A stretch of DNA of 64,000 bases from Siccibacter colletis. Lineage in GTDB: Bacteria > Pseudomonadota > Gammaproteobacteria > Enterobacterales > Enterobacteriaceae. The stretch covers positions 558,001 to 622,000 of the forward strand of contig NZ_JMSQ01000006.1 in NCBI RefSeq assembly GCF_000696575.1, read 5' to 3'. Below the pieces are notes generated by a model. That model was given only the letters and a program-made list of their open reading frames with translations. It had not been told where the DNA came from and searched no databases. The position numbers and the translations under genes are program-made. How positions within the stretch are numbered: position 1 is the stretch's first letter; the number at the start of each line of letters is the position of its first letter. Positions 25,438 through 38,051 of the stretch are shown piece after piece.

Positions 25438-26952
25438 ATGCAACAACCCACACCCTGGCTCTCCTTTCGCGGCATCGGGAAAACCTTCCCCGGTGTAAAA
25501 GCGCTTTCGGATATCAGCTTCGACTGTCACGCCGGGCAGGTCCATGCCCTGATGGGCGAAAACGGTGCCGGTAAATCCACGCTGCTGAAAATTCTCAGCG
25601 GCAACTATGCCCCCAGTACCGGCACTATCGCCATCCGCGGCGAGGAGGTGAGCTTCAGTGACACTACCGCTGCGCTGGATGCTGGCGTCGCCATTATCTA
25701 TCAGGAGCTGCATCTGGTGCCTGAAATGAGCGTTGCGGAAAACATCTATCTCGGCCAGCTACCGCACAAAGCGGGGCTGGTTAACCGCTCGCTGCTCAAC
25801 TATGAAGCCGGTTTGCAGCTTAAACACCTCGGGCTGGATATCGATCCCGAAACCCCGCTCAAGTATCTCTCCATCGGCCAGTGGCAGATGGTGGAAATTG
25901 CCAAAGCGCTGGCGCGCAATGCCAAAATCATTGCCTTTGACGAACCCACCAGCTCACTGTCGGCACGGGAAATTGACAACCTGTTCCGCGTGATCCGCGA
26001 GCTGCGCAAAGAGGGACGCGTCATTCTGTATGTCTCTCATCGCATGGAGGAGATCTTTGCCCTCAGCGATGCCATCACCGTGTTTAAAGACGGGCGCTAC
26101 GTGCGCACCTTTGATGACATGGCGCAGGTGAACCACGATGCGCTGGTGCAGGCGATGGTAGGGCGCGATCTGGGCGACGTGTACGGCTGGCAGCCGCGGG
26201 AGCACGGCGCGGAGCGGCTGCGGCTGGAGAACGTGAAAGCCAAAGGCGTGCGCTGCCCGGTGAGCCTGTCTGTGCGACAGGGCGAAATCGTCGGGCTGTT
26301 TGGCCTGGTCGGAGCCGGGCGTAGCGAGCTGATGAAAGGCCTGTTCGGCGGCACGCGCATCAGCGACGGGCAGGTGTTCATCGACGGTGAGCCGGTCAAT
26401 ATCCGGCAGCCCGGCGATGCCATTCGCGCCGGGATGATGCTCTGTCCGGAGGATCGCAAAGCCGACGGCATCATCCCGGTGCATTCGGTGCAGGACAACA
26501 TCAATATCAGCGCCCGACGCAAGCACATCAGCATCGGCTGTCTGATCAACCGTGCCTGGGAAACCAGCAATGCCGATCGTCATATCCGCTCGCTCAACAT
26601 CAAAACCCCAAATGCGGAACAGCTGATCATGAACCTCTCCGGCGGCAACCAGCAGAAGGCCATTCTGGGGCGCTGGCTGTCTGAAGAGATGAAGGTGATC
26701 CTGCTTGATGAGCCGACGCGCGGTATTGATGTCGGGGCTAAACACGAAATTTATAACGTTATCTATGCGCTGGCGGCGCAGGGTGTGGCCGTGCTGTTTG
26801 CCTCAAGCGATTTGCCGGAAGTGCTCGGCGTCGCCGACCGCATTCTGGTGATGCGCGAAGGCGAGATCGCCGGGGAGTTACTGCACGAGGAGGCCAGCGA
26901 ACAGCAGGCGCTCTCACTTGCTATGCCTAAAGTCAGCCAGGCTGTCGCTTAA
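25438..26952 (+). CDS. araG: L-arabinose ABC transporter ATPase AraG
   Basis: Double-domain sugar ATPase that powers arabinose import. From ATG 25438 (SD gggag) it has 504 residues, the E. coli length. The first domain has Walker [10 protein letters not shown] (about 40-48) and Walker [12 protein letters not shown]; the second has the degenerate site typical of this family, GLVGAGRSE, with [15 protein letters not shown] and [13 protein letters not shown]. Confidence 0.97.
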   Translation: MQQPTPWLSFRGIGKTFPGVKALSDISFDCHAGQVHALMGENGAGKSTLLKILSGNYAPSTGTIAIRGEEVSFSDTTAALDAGVAIIYQELHLVPEMSVAENIYLGQLPHKAGLVNRSLLNYEAGLQLKHLGLDIDPETPLKYLSIGQWQMVEIAKALARNAKIIAFDEPTSSLSAREIDNLFRVIRELRKEGRVILYVSHRMEEIFALSDAITVFKDGRYVRTFDDMAQVNHDALVQAMVGRDLGDVYGWQPREHGAERLRLENVKAKGVRCPVSLSVRQGEIVGLFGLVGAGRSELMKGLFGGTRISDGQVFIDGEPVNIRQPGDAIRAGMMLCPEDRKADGIIPVHSVQDNINISARRKHISIGCLINRAWETSNADRHIRSLNIKTPNAEQLIMNLSGGNQQKAILGRWLSEEMKVILLDEPTRGIDVGAKHEIYNVIYALAAQGVAVLFASSDLPEVLGVADRILVMREGEIAGELLHEEASEQQALSLAMPKVSQAVA

Positions 26953-26964
26953 TCAGGAGAGGTT

Positions 26965-27951
26965 ATGTCTTCACTCACTACATCCGGCGCACCGAAGTCT
27001 AAGTCGCCGTTTACCTTTGGCCGTATCTGGGATCAGTACGGCATGCTGGTGGTGTTCGCGGTGCTGTTTCTCGCCTGCGCGATTTTTGTCCCTAACTTCG
27101 CCACCTTCGTCAATATGAAAGGCCTCGGGCTTGCTATCTCAATGTCGGGGATGGTGGCCTGCGGCATGCTGTTCTGCCTCGCCTCGGGTGATTTCGATCT
27201 GTCGGTGGCCTCGGTGATTGCCTGTGCCGGGGTAACGGCGGCGGTGGCCATCAACCTGACGGAAAGCCTGTGGCTGGGTGTGTTTGCCGGGCTGATGCTT
27301 GGGGTACTGAGCGGTCTGGTCAACGGCTTTGTCATCGCAAAGCTGAAAATCAATGCCCTGATCACTACCCTGGCGACGATGCAGATCGTGCGCGGTCTGG
27401 CCTACATCATCTCCGACGGTAAAGCTGTGGGCATTGAAGATGAGCGCTTCTTCACCCTCGGCTACGCTAACTGGCTGGGGCTGCCGGCACCCATCTGGCT
27501 CACCGTCGGCTGCCTGATCATCTTTGGTTTCCTGTTAAATAAAACCACCTTCGGACGCAACACGCTGGCGATTGGTGGCAACGAAGAGGCGGCGCGGCTG
27601 GCGGGGGTGCCGGTGGTACGCACCAAAATCATCATCTTCGTGCTCTCAGGCCTGGTGTCTGCTGCCGCAGGGATTATCCTCGCGTCGCGCATGACCAGCG
27701 GACAGCCGATGACTTCCATCGGCTATGAACTGATCGTCATCTCGGCCTGCGTGCTGGGTGGGGTTTCTCTGAAAGGCGGCATCGGTAAAATCTCTTATGT
27801 CATGGCCGGGATCCTGATTCTGGGTACGGTTGAGAATGCCATGAACCTGCTGAATATCTCCCCGTTCTCGCAGTACGTAGTGCGCGGTTTGATTCTGCTC
27901 GCAGCGGTAATATTTGACCGCTACAAGCAGAAAGCGAAGCGTACCGTTTAA
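26965..27951 (+). CDS. araH: L-arabinose ABC transporter permease AraH
   Basis: Membrane permease of the RbsC/AraH type, 328 residues as in E. coli, with about 8-10 hydrophobic segments and the family block GGNEEAARLAGVPVVRTK that contacts the ATPase. It lies 12 bases after araG (SD aggag) and is followed by a terminator. Confidence 0.97.
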   Translation: MSSLTTSGAPKSKSPFTFGRIWDQYGMLVVFAVLFLACAIFVPNFATFVNMKGLGLAISMSGMVACGMLFCLASGDFDLSVASVIACAGVTAAVAINLTESLWLGVFAGLMLGVLSGLVNGFVIAKLKINALITTLATMQIVRGLAYIISDGKAVGIEDERFFTLGYANWLGLPAPIWLTVGCLIIFGFLLNKTTFGRNTLAIGGNEEAARLAGVPVVRTKIIIFVLSGLVSAAAGIILASRMTSGQPMTSIGYELIVISACVLGGVSLKGGIGKISYVMAGILILGTVENAMNLLNISPFSQYVVRGLILLAAVIFDRYKQKAKRTV

Positions 27952-27985
27952 TTTTTTTCTGCGTTATCTATTCGCTCCGGTTATG

Positions 27986-28014
27986 GGTCAGGCCTCCGCG
28001 CCTGGCCTCTTTTT
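27986..28014 (+). terminator. Terminator of araFGH
   Basis: GGTCAGGC (27986-27993) pairs with GCCTGGCC (28000-28007, one G-T pair), followed by TCTTTTTTT. Confidence 0.88.
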
Positions 28015-28093
28015 TTACGCTATTTTTATATTTTTCCCGCTACTGTCATGGCTCGCGGCACAGATAATTCTCATAGCGAGCTCTCAGACACTG

Positions 28094-28105
28094 TCTATAC
28101 TTACA
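28094..28105 (+). promoter_or_regulatory. Sigma-S type promoter of otsBA
   Basis: TCTATACTTACA at 28094-28105 fits the extended sigma-S -10 KCTAYRCTTAA in all but the last positions. It lies about 63 bases before otsB, agreeing with the known osmotic and stationary-phase control of otsBA by RpoS. Confidence 0.7.
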
Positions 28106-28152
28106 TGGCTAATGATAATACGGGGTAACCGTTTGGTTATCCCTCAACCTGA

Positions 28153-30373
<2,221 letters not shown>

Positions 30374-30388
30374 GATAACGGCTGACAG

Positions 30389-30418
30389 AAAACAGGCTCA
30401 CGGAGGTGAGCCTGTTTT
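30389..30418. terminator. Bidirectional terminator of otsA and uspC
   Basis: AAAACAGGCTCAC (30389-30401) pairs perfectly with GTGAGCCTGTTTT (30406-30418). It has A/T runs on both sides and separates two convergent genes. Confidence 0.92.
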
Positions 30419-30422
30419 GTTT

Positions 30423-30842
30423 TCAGAGGGGGACCAGCAGCACATCGACCCGGCTGGCGGATACCACGCGTCGCGCTGAGCAGGTCACTTTATTGAATAA
30501 CGTCTGGTTATGGTTCCCGCACACCACCAGATCCACGCCATGCTCCTCGCAGGCCGCCAGAATATGTTCGCTAAGCTCCCCGCTGGCGATGGTGGTTTTC
30601 CATACTGGATACCCCGCCTGTGTCGTCAGCTCATCCAGAAACAGCTGCGTCTCTTCCTGCATTAACCCGCGCAGGTTATCCAGCATCGGTGCCCCCAGCT
30701 GGTTGTAAAGCTCTGGATCGGCGGCCAGCGTCAGCAGCGAGATCCGCCCGCCGGTGGGTTTAACGACGGAAACGGCTTTGGCGACCAGACGATGACTCTC
30801 CGGGGTGACGGCAACCGCCACCAGCACATGTTGATAGCTCAC
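30423..30842 (-). CDS. uspC: Universal stress protein UspC
   Basis: Small Usp-fold protein of 139 residues matching E. coli UspC. The start is GTG 30842 (AGGAGGTAAT-GTG); a much longer open frame upstream is not conserved. The nucleotide-site-like ending is CGNHNQTLFNKVTCSARRVV. UspC is induced by stress and in E. coli has roles in motility and as a scaffold for the KdpD/KdpE system under salt stress. Position between ots and flhDC is as in E. coli. Confidence 0.95.
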   Translation of the reverse strand: MSYQHVLVAVAVTPESHRLVAKAVSVVKPTGGRISLLTLAADPELYNQLGAPMLDNLRGLMQEETQLFLDELTTQAGYPVWKTTIASGELSEHILAACEEHGVDLVVCGNHNQTLFNKVTCSARRVVSASRVDVLLVPL

Positions 30843-31350
30843 ATTACCTCCTTTTAAACCCTTACTCTTAAGGGGAGTTATCCGGTCATACACCCTGTTA
30901 AATCCGTGTGCAAGAGGGAGGGAAGGGCAAACTGTGAGTGATTTCATAAAAAATCATTAATTATTCTTATGGAAAGAAATAGTCCATCCGCTTTTAACAA
31001 TCGAAGCGCAAATTTATTCATAAGGATTTACACAACTTTGCACGAAAATGTTAACTACTTCAGGTAATCAATTAACATCGACCTCATCATAACGGAGCGT
31101 GATAGCTCAAAAAAAGAGGTAACTTAACCTACTGATTTTAGTAGTTATACGGTAACAAAGATTGCATCAAATTGTCACAAACCCAGAGCTGGTGCCGCTT
31201 GCAGGCCGGTTGGCTCTGTGCGAAGTGGTTAAAGAGTGTTTCACTGAATGGCTATTCGTCGTTCAGGAATAGTAAAGGGTGTAATTCGTACATAAATTGA
31301 GCAAATGAACAGTCTCGCTGATGGTTTGCTTGCGTTATTTGGTGAAAAAG

Positions 31351-31366
31351 TGTGATATAGATCACA
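31351..31366 (+). promoter_or_regulatory. Consensus CRP site of the flhDC promoter
   Basis: TGTGATATAGATCACA matches TGTGA-N6-TCACA exactly. Its centre is about 71.5 bases before the start point predicted from the promoter at 31395-31423, the spacing reported for E. coli flhDC. It explains catabolite control of motility. Confidence 0.88.
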
Positions 31367-31394
31367 TAATTTCTAAAATTCATTCATAATCACG

Positions 31395-31423
31395 TTGTAT
31401 GTGCCAGGGCTGACGAGTACAGT
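31395..31423 (+). promoter_or_regulatory. Predicted sigma-70 promoter of flhDC
   Basis: TTGTAT (31395-31400) and TACAGT (31418-31423) are 17 bases apart. The start would be near 31430, about 230 bases before flhD and in phase with the upstream CRP site. Confidence 0.55.
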
Positions 31424-31659
31424 TTGCTCGAATTAGGAAAAGTCTTAGATTTTTGTAAGAAAATGATGAACGACGAGTGAACATAGTGACAGGGAACGGA
31501 CATCGCGTCGAAAACGACTTCTCTCGTAAGCAACGCAAAGTTCACCGATGCATTTGGCCTTAACGATTGTTTTTCTTTTTTACCGGGTATTACCCGGCGA
31601 CATCACGGGGTGCGGTTGACACCGCATAAAATAAAAGTTGGTTATTCGGGATGGGAAAA

Positions 31660-32010
31660 ATGCACGCCTCCGAGTTGCTGAAGCATATTTATGACATCAA
31701 CCTGTCATATTTATTACTCGCTCAGCGTCTGATTAGTCAGGATAAAGCGTCAGCTATGTTTCGTCTGGGGATCACAGATGATATGGCAGCCACGCTCGGT
31801 GAATTAACGTTACCTCAGATGGTTAAATTGGCAGAAACCAATCAGCTTATTTGTCAGTTTCGTTTCAGCGACAATCAGACTATCACGCGTTTAACGCAGG
31901 AATCTCGCGTAGACGATTTACAGCAAATTCATACCGGGATTTTATTATCTACGCGTTTGCTTAATGAATCGTCATCCACAGAAGATGTGGTCAGGAAGAA
32001 AAGGGCTTAA
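31660..32010 (+). CDS. flhD: Flagellar master regulator subunit FlhD
   Basis: With FlhC forms the D4C2 activator that switches on class 2 flagellar genes, including fliA. From ATG 31660 the product has 116 residues, as in E. coli ([20 protein letters not shown]); an ATG three codons earlier is in frame. It is all-helical with the C-terminal DNA-contacting region ([19 protein letters not shown]) conserved. flhC starts three bases after the stop. Confidence 0.96.
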   Translation: MHASELLKHIYDINLSYLLLAQRLISQDKASAMFRLGITDDMAATLGELTLPQMVKLAETNQLICQFRFSDNQTITRLTQESRVDDLQQIHTGILLSTRLLNESSSTEDVVRKKRA

Positions 32011-32013
32011 GCC

Positions 32014-32592
32014 ATGGGCGAGAAGAGTATTGTTCAGGAAGCTCGCGACATCCAGCTGGCAATGGAATTAATCACGCTGGGTGCGCGTTTACAAATGCTC
32101 GAAAGTGAAACTCAGTTAAGCCGCGGACGCTTAATTAAGCTTTACAAAGAACTGCGTGGGAGCCCTCCGCCGAAAGGCATGCTTCCTTTCTCCACTGACT
32201 GGTTTATGACCTGGGAGCAAAATATCCACGCTTCCATGTTCTGTAACGCCTGGCAGTACCTGCTGCGCACTGGTTTATGTACCGGTGTTGATGCGGTTAT
32301 CAAAGCCTACCGTTTGTACCTTGAGCAGTGCCCCGAGCAGGAGAACGGGCCGCTCCTGGCGCTTACCCGCGCCTGGACGCTGGTGCGTTTTGTCGAGAGC
32401 GGCATGCTTGAGCTGTCCCGTTGCAACTCCTGTAACGGCAATTTCATTACCCACGCGCATCAGCCTGCCGGCAGCTTCGCCTGCAGTTTGTGCCAGCCTC
32501 CTTCCCGCGCGGTAAAAAGACGTAAACTTTCCCGGGAAGGTGCCGATATTAATCCACAACTGCTGGATGAACAGGTCGAAAAGGCCGTTTAA
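32014..32592 (+). CDS. flhC: Flagellar master regulator subunit FlhC
   Basis: DNA-binding partner of FlhD. The 192-residue product matches E. coli and keeps the zinc site of four cysteines (CNSC ... CSLC, about 137-160). It ends with a basic tail. Followed by a perfect terminator. Confidence 0.96.
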   Translation: MGEKSIVQEARDIQLAMELITLGARLQMLESETQLSRGRLIKLYKELRGSPPPKGMLPFSTDWFMTWEQNIHASMFCNAWQYLLRTGLCTGVDAVIKAYRLYLEQCPEQENGPLLALTRAWTLVRFVESGMLELSRCNSCNGNFITHAHQPAGSFACSLCQPPSRAVKRRKLSREGADINPQLLDEQVEKAV

Positions 32593-32615
32593 CAGTTCGG
32601 TGTGGTGAACACTCC

Positions 32616-32648
32616 AGCAGCGGTAAGCAATTACCGCTGCTTTTTTTT
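32616..32648 (+). terminator. Terminator of flhDC
   Basis: AGCAGCGGTAA (32616-32626) pairs perfectly with TTACCGCTGCT (32631-32641) and is followed by seven more T. Confidence 0.95.
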
Positions 32649-32719
32649 ACCCCAACGAACCCCATAAACGGGCGTCACCTGCAACTCCTCAATGTATTCA
32701 ACAGCGTAAGGATGATGTC

Positions 32720-33607
32720 GTGCTGATTTTAATAGGTTATCTGGTCGTAATCGGAACAGTATTCGGCGGTTATATGATGACCGGCGGACACCTTGGGGCA
32801 CTTTATCAACCGGCGGAATTAGTCATTATCGGCGGCGCGGGTATTGGTGCTTTTATTGTGGGTAACAACGGCAAGGCTATTAAAGCCACGCTTAAGGCGC
32901 TGCCGCTGTTATTTCGCCGTTCCAAGTATACCAAAAGTATGTATATGGACCTGATGGCGCTGCTGTATCGCCTGATGGCTAAATCTCGTCAGCAGGGAAT
33001 GTTTTCCCTCGAACGTGATATTGAAAATCCAAAAGAAAGCGAAATATTCGCCAGCTATCCGCGTATTCTCGCTGACACCGTAATGCTCGAATTCATCGTT
33101 GATTATCTCCGTCTGATTATTAGCGGAAATATGAATACCTTTGAAATTGAAGCATTAATGGATGAAGAAATCGAAACCCATGAAAGCGAATGTGAAGTGC
33201 CGGCGAACAGCCTGGCGATGGTCGGGGATTCCCTGCCGGCATTCGGTATCGTGGCGGCGGTGATGGGGGTAGTTCACGCCCTTGCCTCGGCGGACCGTCC
33301 GGCAGCAGAGCTGGGGGCGCTGATCGCTCACGCGATGGTGGGAACCTTCCTCGGTATTCTGCTGGCGTATGGTTTTATTTCACCGTTGGCCAGCGTACTG
33401 CGCCTGAAAAGCGCCGAAACCACCAAGATGATGCAGTGCGTGAAAGTGACGCTGCTCTCCAGCCTCAATGGTTACGCGCCGCCAATCGCGGTTGAGTTCG
33501 GTCGTAAAACGCTTTACTCCAGCGAACGTCCTTCCTTCATCGAGCTGGAAGAGCACGTGCGCGCCGTGAGATCGCCTAACCAACAGCAGGTGACAGAGGA
33601 CGCATGA
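32720..33607 (+). CDS. motA: Flagellar motor stator protein MotA
   Basis: Proton-channel stator subunit in the inner membrane; 295 residues, the E. coli length, with four membrane segments and a large cytoplasmic loop carrying the rotor-contact charges (around Arg90 and Glu98). Starts at GTG after aaggatga. I could not find a clear sigma-28 promoter in the 125 bases between the flhC terminator and motA, though one is expected. The stop overlaps motB by four bases. Confidence 0.96.
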   Translation: MLILIGYLVVIGTVFGGYMMTGGHLGALYQPAELVIIGGAGIGAFIVGNNGKAIKATLKALPLLFRRSKYTKSMYMDLMALLYRLMAKSRQQGMFSLERDIENPKESEIFASYPRILADTVMLEFIVDYLRLIISGNMNTFEIEALMDEEIETHESECEVPANSLAMVGDSLPAFGIVAAVMGVVHALASADRPAAELGALIAHAMVGTFLGILLAYGFISPLASVLRLKSAETTKMMQCVKVTLLSSLNGYAPPIAVEFGRKTLYSSERPSFIELEEHVRAVRSPNQQQVTEDA

Positions 33608-34536
33608 AGCATCAAAGCAGACCCATTGTCGTCGTAAAACGGCGCAAACATAAAGGTCACGGCGGCGGCGGCGGACATGGCTCCTGGAAGATTGCGTACG
33701 CTGACTTTATGACAGCAATGATGGCCTTCTTTCTGGTGATGTGGCTTATCTCCATCGCCAGTCCGAAGGAGCTGACGCAGATTGCGGACTACTTCCGCAC
33801 GCCGCTTGCCCAGGCCATCACCGGTGGTCAGCGTATTGCCGACAGTGAGAGTCCGATTCCGGGCGGTGGGGATGACGTCACGCAGCAGCAGGGCGAAGTG
33901 AAAAAGCAGCCCAACATCGACGAGCTGAAAAAGCGCATGGATGACACCCGCCTGCGCAAGCTGCGCGGCGACCTGGATCAGCTGATTGAAGCCGACCCGA
34001 AACTGCGTGCACTGCGCCCGCACCTGAAGATTGACCTGGTGCAGGAAGGGCTGCGTATTCAGATTATCGACAGCCAGAACCGACCGATGTTTAAAACCGG
34101 CAGTGCGGAAGTAGAGCCCTACATGCGCGACATTTTGCGCGCTATCGCCCCGGTACTGAACGGCATTCAGAACAAAATCAGCCTGTCCGGGCACACCGAT
34201 GACCTGCCGTATGCAGGCGGTGAGCGCGGCTACAGCAACTGGGAACTTTCAGCGGACCGCGCCAACGCCTCGCGCCGCGAGCTGGTGGTCGGCGGCCTTG
34301 ATGACGGCAAAGTACTGCGCGTTGTCGGGATGGCTGCCACCATGCGCCTGGCGGATCAGGGGGCTGATGCAGCGCTTAACCGCCGTATCAGTCTGCTGGT
34401 ACTGAACAAGAAGTCCGAAGAGGCAATCGTGCACGAAAACGCAGAAAGCGAAAACCAGTCACTGAGCGCCATTGAACAACCGGGAGCCGTGCCCCCGGTA
34501 ACAGAACCGACACAGCAACAACCAGGTACGAGGTGA
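33604..34536 (+). CDS. motB: Flagellar motor stator protein MotB
   Basis: Stator partner of MotA, anchored to peptidoglycan. In 310 residues it has one membrane segment (about 32-52) with the proton-carrying Asp34 in [16 protein letters not shown], a plug region, and a C-terminal OmpA-like peptidoglycan-binding domain (about 150-275, [13 protein letters not shown]). Overlaps motA by ATGA, so the subunits are made in step. Confidence 0.96.
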   Translation: MKHQSRPIVVVKRRKHKGHGGGGGHGSWKIAYADFMTAMMAFFLVMWLISIASPKELTQIADYFRTPLAQAITGGQRIADSESPIPGGGDDVTQQQGEVKKQPNIDELKKRMDDTRLRKLRGDLDQLIEADPKLRALRPHLKIDLVQEGLRIQIIDSQNRPMFKTGSAEVEPYMRDILRAIAPVLNGIQNKISLSGHTDDLPYAGGERGYSNWELSADRANASRRELVVGGLDDGKVLRVVGMAATMRLADQGADAALNRRISLLVLNKKSEEAIVHENAESENQSLSAIEQPGAVPPVTEPTQQQPGTR

Positions 34537-34540
34537 TACC

Positions 34541-36538
34541 GTGAGCATGGATATCAGCGATTTTTATCAGACATTTTTTGACGAAGCTGACGAACTGTTA
34601 GCGGATATGGAGCAGCACCTGCTGGATCTTGTGCCGGAAGCACCTGATTCCGAACAGCTCAATGCAATTTTTCGCGCCGCACACTCCATCAAGGGTGGCG
34701 CCGGAACCTTCGGGTTCACCATTTTGCAGGAAACCACGCACTTAATGGAAAACCTGCTTGATGAAGCGCGCCGCGGTGAGATGCAACTGAACACCGATAT
34801 CATCAACCTGTTTTTGGAAACCAAAGATATTATGCAAGAACAGCTCGACGCCTATAAAAGCTCAGAGCAGCCGGATCAGGCCAGCTTCGAGTATATCTGC
34901 CAGGCGCTGCGTCAACTTGCGCTGGAAGCGAAAGGTGAAGCCCCGGCTGCTGCGGCACATGCCGCTCAGCTGACGGTGGTGGCCGATGCCGCACCGGCGG
35001 GCGCTGACAGCAAACTGCGCGTCACCCTGAGCAAGCTCAAGGCGGGGGAAGTGGACGTGCTGCTGGAGGAGCTTGGCAACCTCGGCACCCTGACGCAGAT
35101 CGAGAAGGGCAGCGACACCCTGAGTGCGACCATTGGCGGTATCAGCGAAGACGACATCACGGCGGTGCTGTGCTTCGTCATCGAACCGGATCAGATTGCC
35201 TTTGAACCGGCTCCGGCGGAAGCCGCAACCCCTGCCGCAGTGGAAACACCGGCTCCTGCTCCGGCAGCGGCCCCGGCGCTTAAAGCGGTGCCGACGGAGG
35301 GCGCAGCCCCACGCGCCGAACGTGAAAACAAACCGGCCGCGCGCGCCAGCGAATCCACCAGTATCCGCGTCGCGGTAGAGAAGGTTGACCAGCTGATTAA
35401 CCTGGTCGGCGAACTGGTGATTACCCAGTCGATGCTGGCCCAGCGCTCTAATGAGCTGGACCCGGTCACCCACGGCGACCTGATCACCAGCATGAGTCAG
35501 TTACAACGTAACGCCCGCGATCTGCAGGAATCGGTGATGTCCATCCGTATGATGCCGATGGAATACGTCTTCAGCCGCTTCCCGCGTCTGGTGCGCGATC
35601 TGGCCGGTAAACTCGGCAAACAGGTCGAACTGACCCTGCAGGGCAGCTCTACCGAACTCGATAAGAGCCTGATAGAACGTATTATCGACCCGTTAACGCA
35701 CCTGGTGCGTAACAGCCTCGACCACGGCATTGAGTCGCCGGAAAAACGCGAAGCCGCGGGTAAATCCCCGGTGGGTAACCTCATCCTGGCCGCTGAACAC
35801 CAGGGCGGGAACATCTGCATTGAAGTCACCGACGACGGCGCAGGGCTGAACCGCGAGCGCATTCTGGCGAAGGCGATGTCCCAGGGCATGGCGGTGAGCG
35901 AAAACATGACCGACGAAGAAGTGGGCATGCTGATCTTCGCCCCGGGCTTCTCCACCGCTGAGCAGGTGACCGATGTCTCCGGCCGTGGCGTGGGCATGGA
36001 CGTGGTGAAACGTAACATCCAGGAGATGGGTGGACACGTTGAGATCCAGTCTAAGCAGGGCGCGGGCACGACCATCCGTATTCTGCTGCCGCTGACCCTC
36101 GCCATCCTCGACGGCATGTCAGTGAAAGTGAACAACGAAGTCTTCATCCTGCCGCTTAACGCGGTAATGGAATCGCTCCAGCCGCTGGAGGACGATCTGC
36201 ATCCGCTGGCCGGAGGCGAGCGCGTGCTGGAAGTCCGCGGTGAGTACCTGCCGCTGGTCGAGCTGTGGAAAGTATTTAATGTTCAGGGTGCGAAAACCGA
36301 AGCGACCCAGGGCATCGTGGTGATTCTGCAAAGCGCGGGACGTCGTTACGCGCTGCTGGTGGACCAGCTGATTGGTCAGCACCAGGTGGTGGTGAAAAAC
36401 CTGGAGAGCAACTATCGCAAGGTGCCTGGCATCTCTGCTGCCACCATTCTGGGTGACGGTAGCGTGGCGCTGATCGTCGATATTTCTGCCCTGCAGGGTT
36501 TGAACCGTGAACAACGTGTGGCGGGCGCTGCCGCCTGA
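34541..36538 (+). CDS. cheA: Chemotaxis histidine kinase CheA
   Basis: Central kinase of the chemosensory array. The 665 residues contain P1 with phospho-acceptor His48 ([10 protein letters not shown]), P2 that binds CheY/CheB, P3 dimerisation, P4 ATPase ([42 protein letters not shown]) and P5 that binds CheW. The linker between P2 and P3 (about 225-265) is an Ala/Pro-rich stretch, making the protein about 11 residues longer than in E. coli. Met98 (DIMQEQ) would allow the short form CheA-S. Starts with GTG four bases after motB. Confidence 0.97.
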   Translation: MSMDISDFYQTFFDEADELLADMEQHLLDLVPEAPDSEQLNAIFRAAHSIKGGAGTFGFTILQETTHLMENLLDEARRGEMQLNTDIINLFLETKDIMQEQLDAYKSSEQPDQASFEYICQALRQLALEAKGEAPAAAAHAAQLTVVADAAPAGADSKLRVTLSKLKAGEVDVLLEELGNLGTLTQIEKGSDTLSATIGGISEDDITAVLCFVIEPDQIAFEPAPAEAATPAAVETPAPAPAAAPALKAVPTEGAAPRAERENKPAARASESTSIRVAVEKVDQLINLVGELVITQSMLAQRSNELDPVTHGDLITSMSQLQRNARDLQESVMSIRMMPMEYVFSRFPRLVRDLAGKLGKQVELTLQGSSTELDKSLIERIIDPLTHLVRNSLDHGIESPEKREAAGKSPVGNLILAAEHQGGNICIEVTDDGAGLNRERILAKAMSQGMAVSENMTDEEVGMLIFAPGFSTAEQVTDVSGRGVGMDVVKRNIQEMGGHVEIQSKQGAGTTIRILLPLTLAILDGMSVKVNNEVFILPLNAVMESLQPLEDDLHPLAGGERVLEVRGEYLPLVELWKVFNVQGAKTEATQGIVVILQSAGRRYALLVDQLIGQHQVVVKNLESNYRKVPGISAATILGDGSVALIVDISALQGLNREQRVAGAAA

Positions 36539-36562
36539 TTTTGAGATTAAGAAGGTAAACAC

Positions 36563-37066
36563 ATGACCGGTATGAGCAACGTGACAAAACTGGCCGGCGA
36601 GCCGTCAGGCCAGGAATTCCTGGTCTTCACCCTCGGGGATGAAGAGTACGGTATCGATATTTTAAAAGTGCAGGAAATCCGTGGTTACGACCAGGTGACC
36701 CGCATCGCTAACACCCCGGAGTTTATTAAAGGGGTGACCAACCTGCGCGGTGTTATCGTGCCTATCGTCGACCTGCGCGTGAAGTTCAATCAGCAGGACG
36801 TCGAGTATAACGACAATACCGTGGTGATCGTGCTGAACCTCGGCCAGCGCGTGGTGGGTATCGTGGTTGACGGCGTGTCTGACGTGCTGTCGCTGAATGC
36901 CGATCAGATCCGCCCGGCGCCGGAGTTCGCGGTGACCCTCTCTACCGAATATCTCACCGGCCTCGGTGCGGTAGGCGAGCGGATGCTGATCCTGGTCCAC
37001 ATCGAGAAGCTGCTCAACAGCGAAGAGATGGCCCTGATCGACACCGCCGCTGCGCACGTCGCGTAA
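36563..37066 (+). CDS. cheW: Chemotaxis coupling protein CheW
   Basis: Links chemoreceptors to CheA. The 167 residues match E. coli, with the conserved surface [17 protein letters not shown] aagaaggtaa precedes the ATG. A perfect terminator follows, so the motA-cheW operon ends here and the pilus operon downstream has its own promoter. Confidence 0.97.
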   Translation: MTGMSNVTKLAGEPSGQEFLVFTLGDEEYGIDILKVQEIRGYDQVTRIANTPEFIKGVTNLRGVIVPIVDLRVKFNQQDVEYNDNTVVIVLNLGQRVVGIVVDGVSDVLSLNADQIRPAPEFAVTLSTEYLTGLGAVGERMLILVHIEKLLNSEEMALIDTAAAHVA

Positions 37067-37073
37067 CTATTTA

Positions 37074-37108
37074 CGGTGCGATACATTAAGGTATCGCACC
37101 GCTTCTTT
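37074..37108 (+). terminator. Terminator of the motAB-cheAW operon
   Basis: CGGTGCGATAC (37074-37084) pairs perfectly with GTATCGCACCG (37091-37101), followed by cttcttta. Confidence 0.8.
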
Positions 37109-37418
37109 AAGTACCGCTAAACTCTCCGCTTTTTTTGTTGCAGTAACCACTTTCATTAAATGTGACTGCGATCATGGACTAATGAATATATCCTCTTTTT
37201 TGACCTCTTTTGCACTCATTTTTCCTCATTAACCCTTTGTTATAAATAGTTTTTCTTCGTTATACGCCTCTGTGCTGAGCTGCGCTTGTTTTGATGGTGA
37301 TTTTGGCCTGCCTAATCTAAATTTTTTTTAACAACCTTTAACATCTGGCACATCCAGAAACATTCTGAAGGCTAATCGAAACCAGGGATGCCGGCGGCAT
37401 CGTCAACACGAGGTAAGT
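37109..37418 (+). promoter_or_regulatory. Leader and promoter region of the archaic pilus operon
   Basis: About 310 bases, very AT-rich from 37180 to 37345. Visible are a short inverted repeat TCTGG / CCAGA (37344-37358) and a small hairpin GATGCC / GGCATC (37387-37401) just before the SD (gaggtaag) of the first pilus gene. No promoter stands out clearly. AT-richness suggests H-NS silencing, which is inference. Confidence 0.45.
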
Positions 37419-37988
37419 ATGATGAACTCACGCCTTTTACTTGCGCTTAGCGCCAGCAGCTTGTTGCTCGCTACTTCAGTGAGCCATGCGGTGACCAGCA
37501 GCGGGACGATTACGGCGTCGCTGACATTGACTAACGGTTGCCTGATCAACGGCTCGCCCAGTCAGAACGGTATTAACTTCGGTACCCTGAACTTTGGTAC
37601 CCAGGCTGCTACCTTCAGCACCCTGACCACGCAGTTGACCGGTGCCAACGGCGGTAACACCTTCACCATTCAGTGTACGACGACCGACTACACCGTCCAG
37701 ATCACCGGCAGCACCAACACCGCGCCGGGCACGGTGGTCGGTACTCCGGGCACCCCGGCACGCTACATGATCAACACCACTAACGCGGCGCAGGGCGTGG
37801 CCTACAGCCTCTACAGCGACAGCGCGTTCAACAACGTGATTGCCAACAACACCTCAATTCCGGCGGCGTCCACCGCGGGCGGCGTTGACAGCTACACCAT
37901 CTATGGCCGTATCACCGGCGGCGGTAACAGCGTGACTGTGGTGCCGGGCACATACAACGACACCATCAACGTCAGCGTAACCTACTAA
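37419..37988 (+). CDS. Spore-coat-U domain pilin, probable main subunit of an archaic pilus
   Basis: Exported 189-residue protein with one spore coat protein U (SCPU) domain, the fold of subunits of archaic (sigma-clade, CsuA/B-like) chaperone-usher pili. Signal peptide 1 to about 24 (ending SVSHA), then a Thr/Asn-rich beta-sandwich with two cysteines likely disulphide-bonded (NGCLING and IQCTTTD) and the C-terminal donor-strand-accepting signature GTYNDTINVSVTY. It is first in the operon with a good SD and is followed by an mRNA hairpin, both typical of the major subunit. Start may be the first or second of two adjacent ATGs. Confidence 0.88.
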   Translation: MMNSRLLLALSASSLLLATSVSHAVTSSGTITASLTLTNGCLINGSPSQNGINFGTLNFGTQAATFSTLTTQLTGANGGNTFTIQCTTTDYTVQITGSTNTAPGTVVGTPGTPARYMINTTNAAQGVAYSLYSDSAFNNVIANNTSIPAASTAGGVDSYTIYGRITGGGNSVTVVPGTYNDTINVSVTY

Positions 37989-38014
37989 TCACTCTTCAGG
38001 TGGTAACCGTCAAT

Positions 38015-38040
38015 CGACAGGCAGCCCTTCGGGGCTGTCG
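38015..38040 (+). repeat. mRNA hairpin after the first pilin gene
   Basis: CGAC...AGCCC closes on GGGCT-GTCG around a TTCG tetraloop (38015-38040). It probably stabilises or partly terminates the transcript so that the first subunit is made in excess. Confidence 0.6.
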
Positions 38041-38051
38041 AGGGGAGCGTT

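Larger units (their letters stand above)
30843..31659 (+). promoter_or_regulatory. flhDC control region and long leader
   Basis: About 815 AT-rich bases without a gene. It carries the CRP site and promoter listed separately, a leader of about 230 bases with GGA motifs (taggaaaag, agggaacgg) that could bind CsrA, and small inverted repeats (ctact / agtag near 31130-31146). E. coli binds many factors here (H-NS, LrhA, RcsAB, OmpR), whose sites I cannot define by eye. No insertion sequence is present. Confidence 0.7.

Noticed and set aside
32649-32719. Sigma-28 promoter of motA around tttaccccaacgaaccccataaacgggcg
   Set aside because: I expected one but could not match both elements at the correct spacing; not reported as a feature.
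37109-37418. Invertible promoter (phase-variation switch) for the archaic pilus
   Set aside because: Only very short repeats (5-6 bp) are present, without a pair of longer inverted repeats flanking a promoter, and no recombinase gene is in the window.
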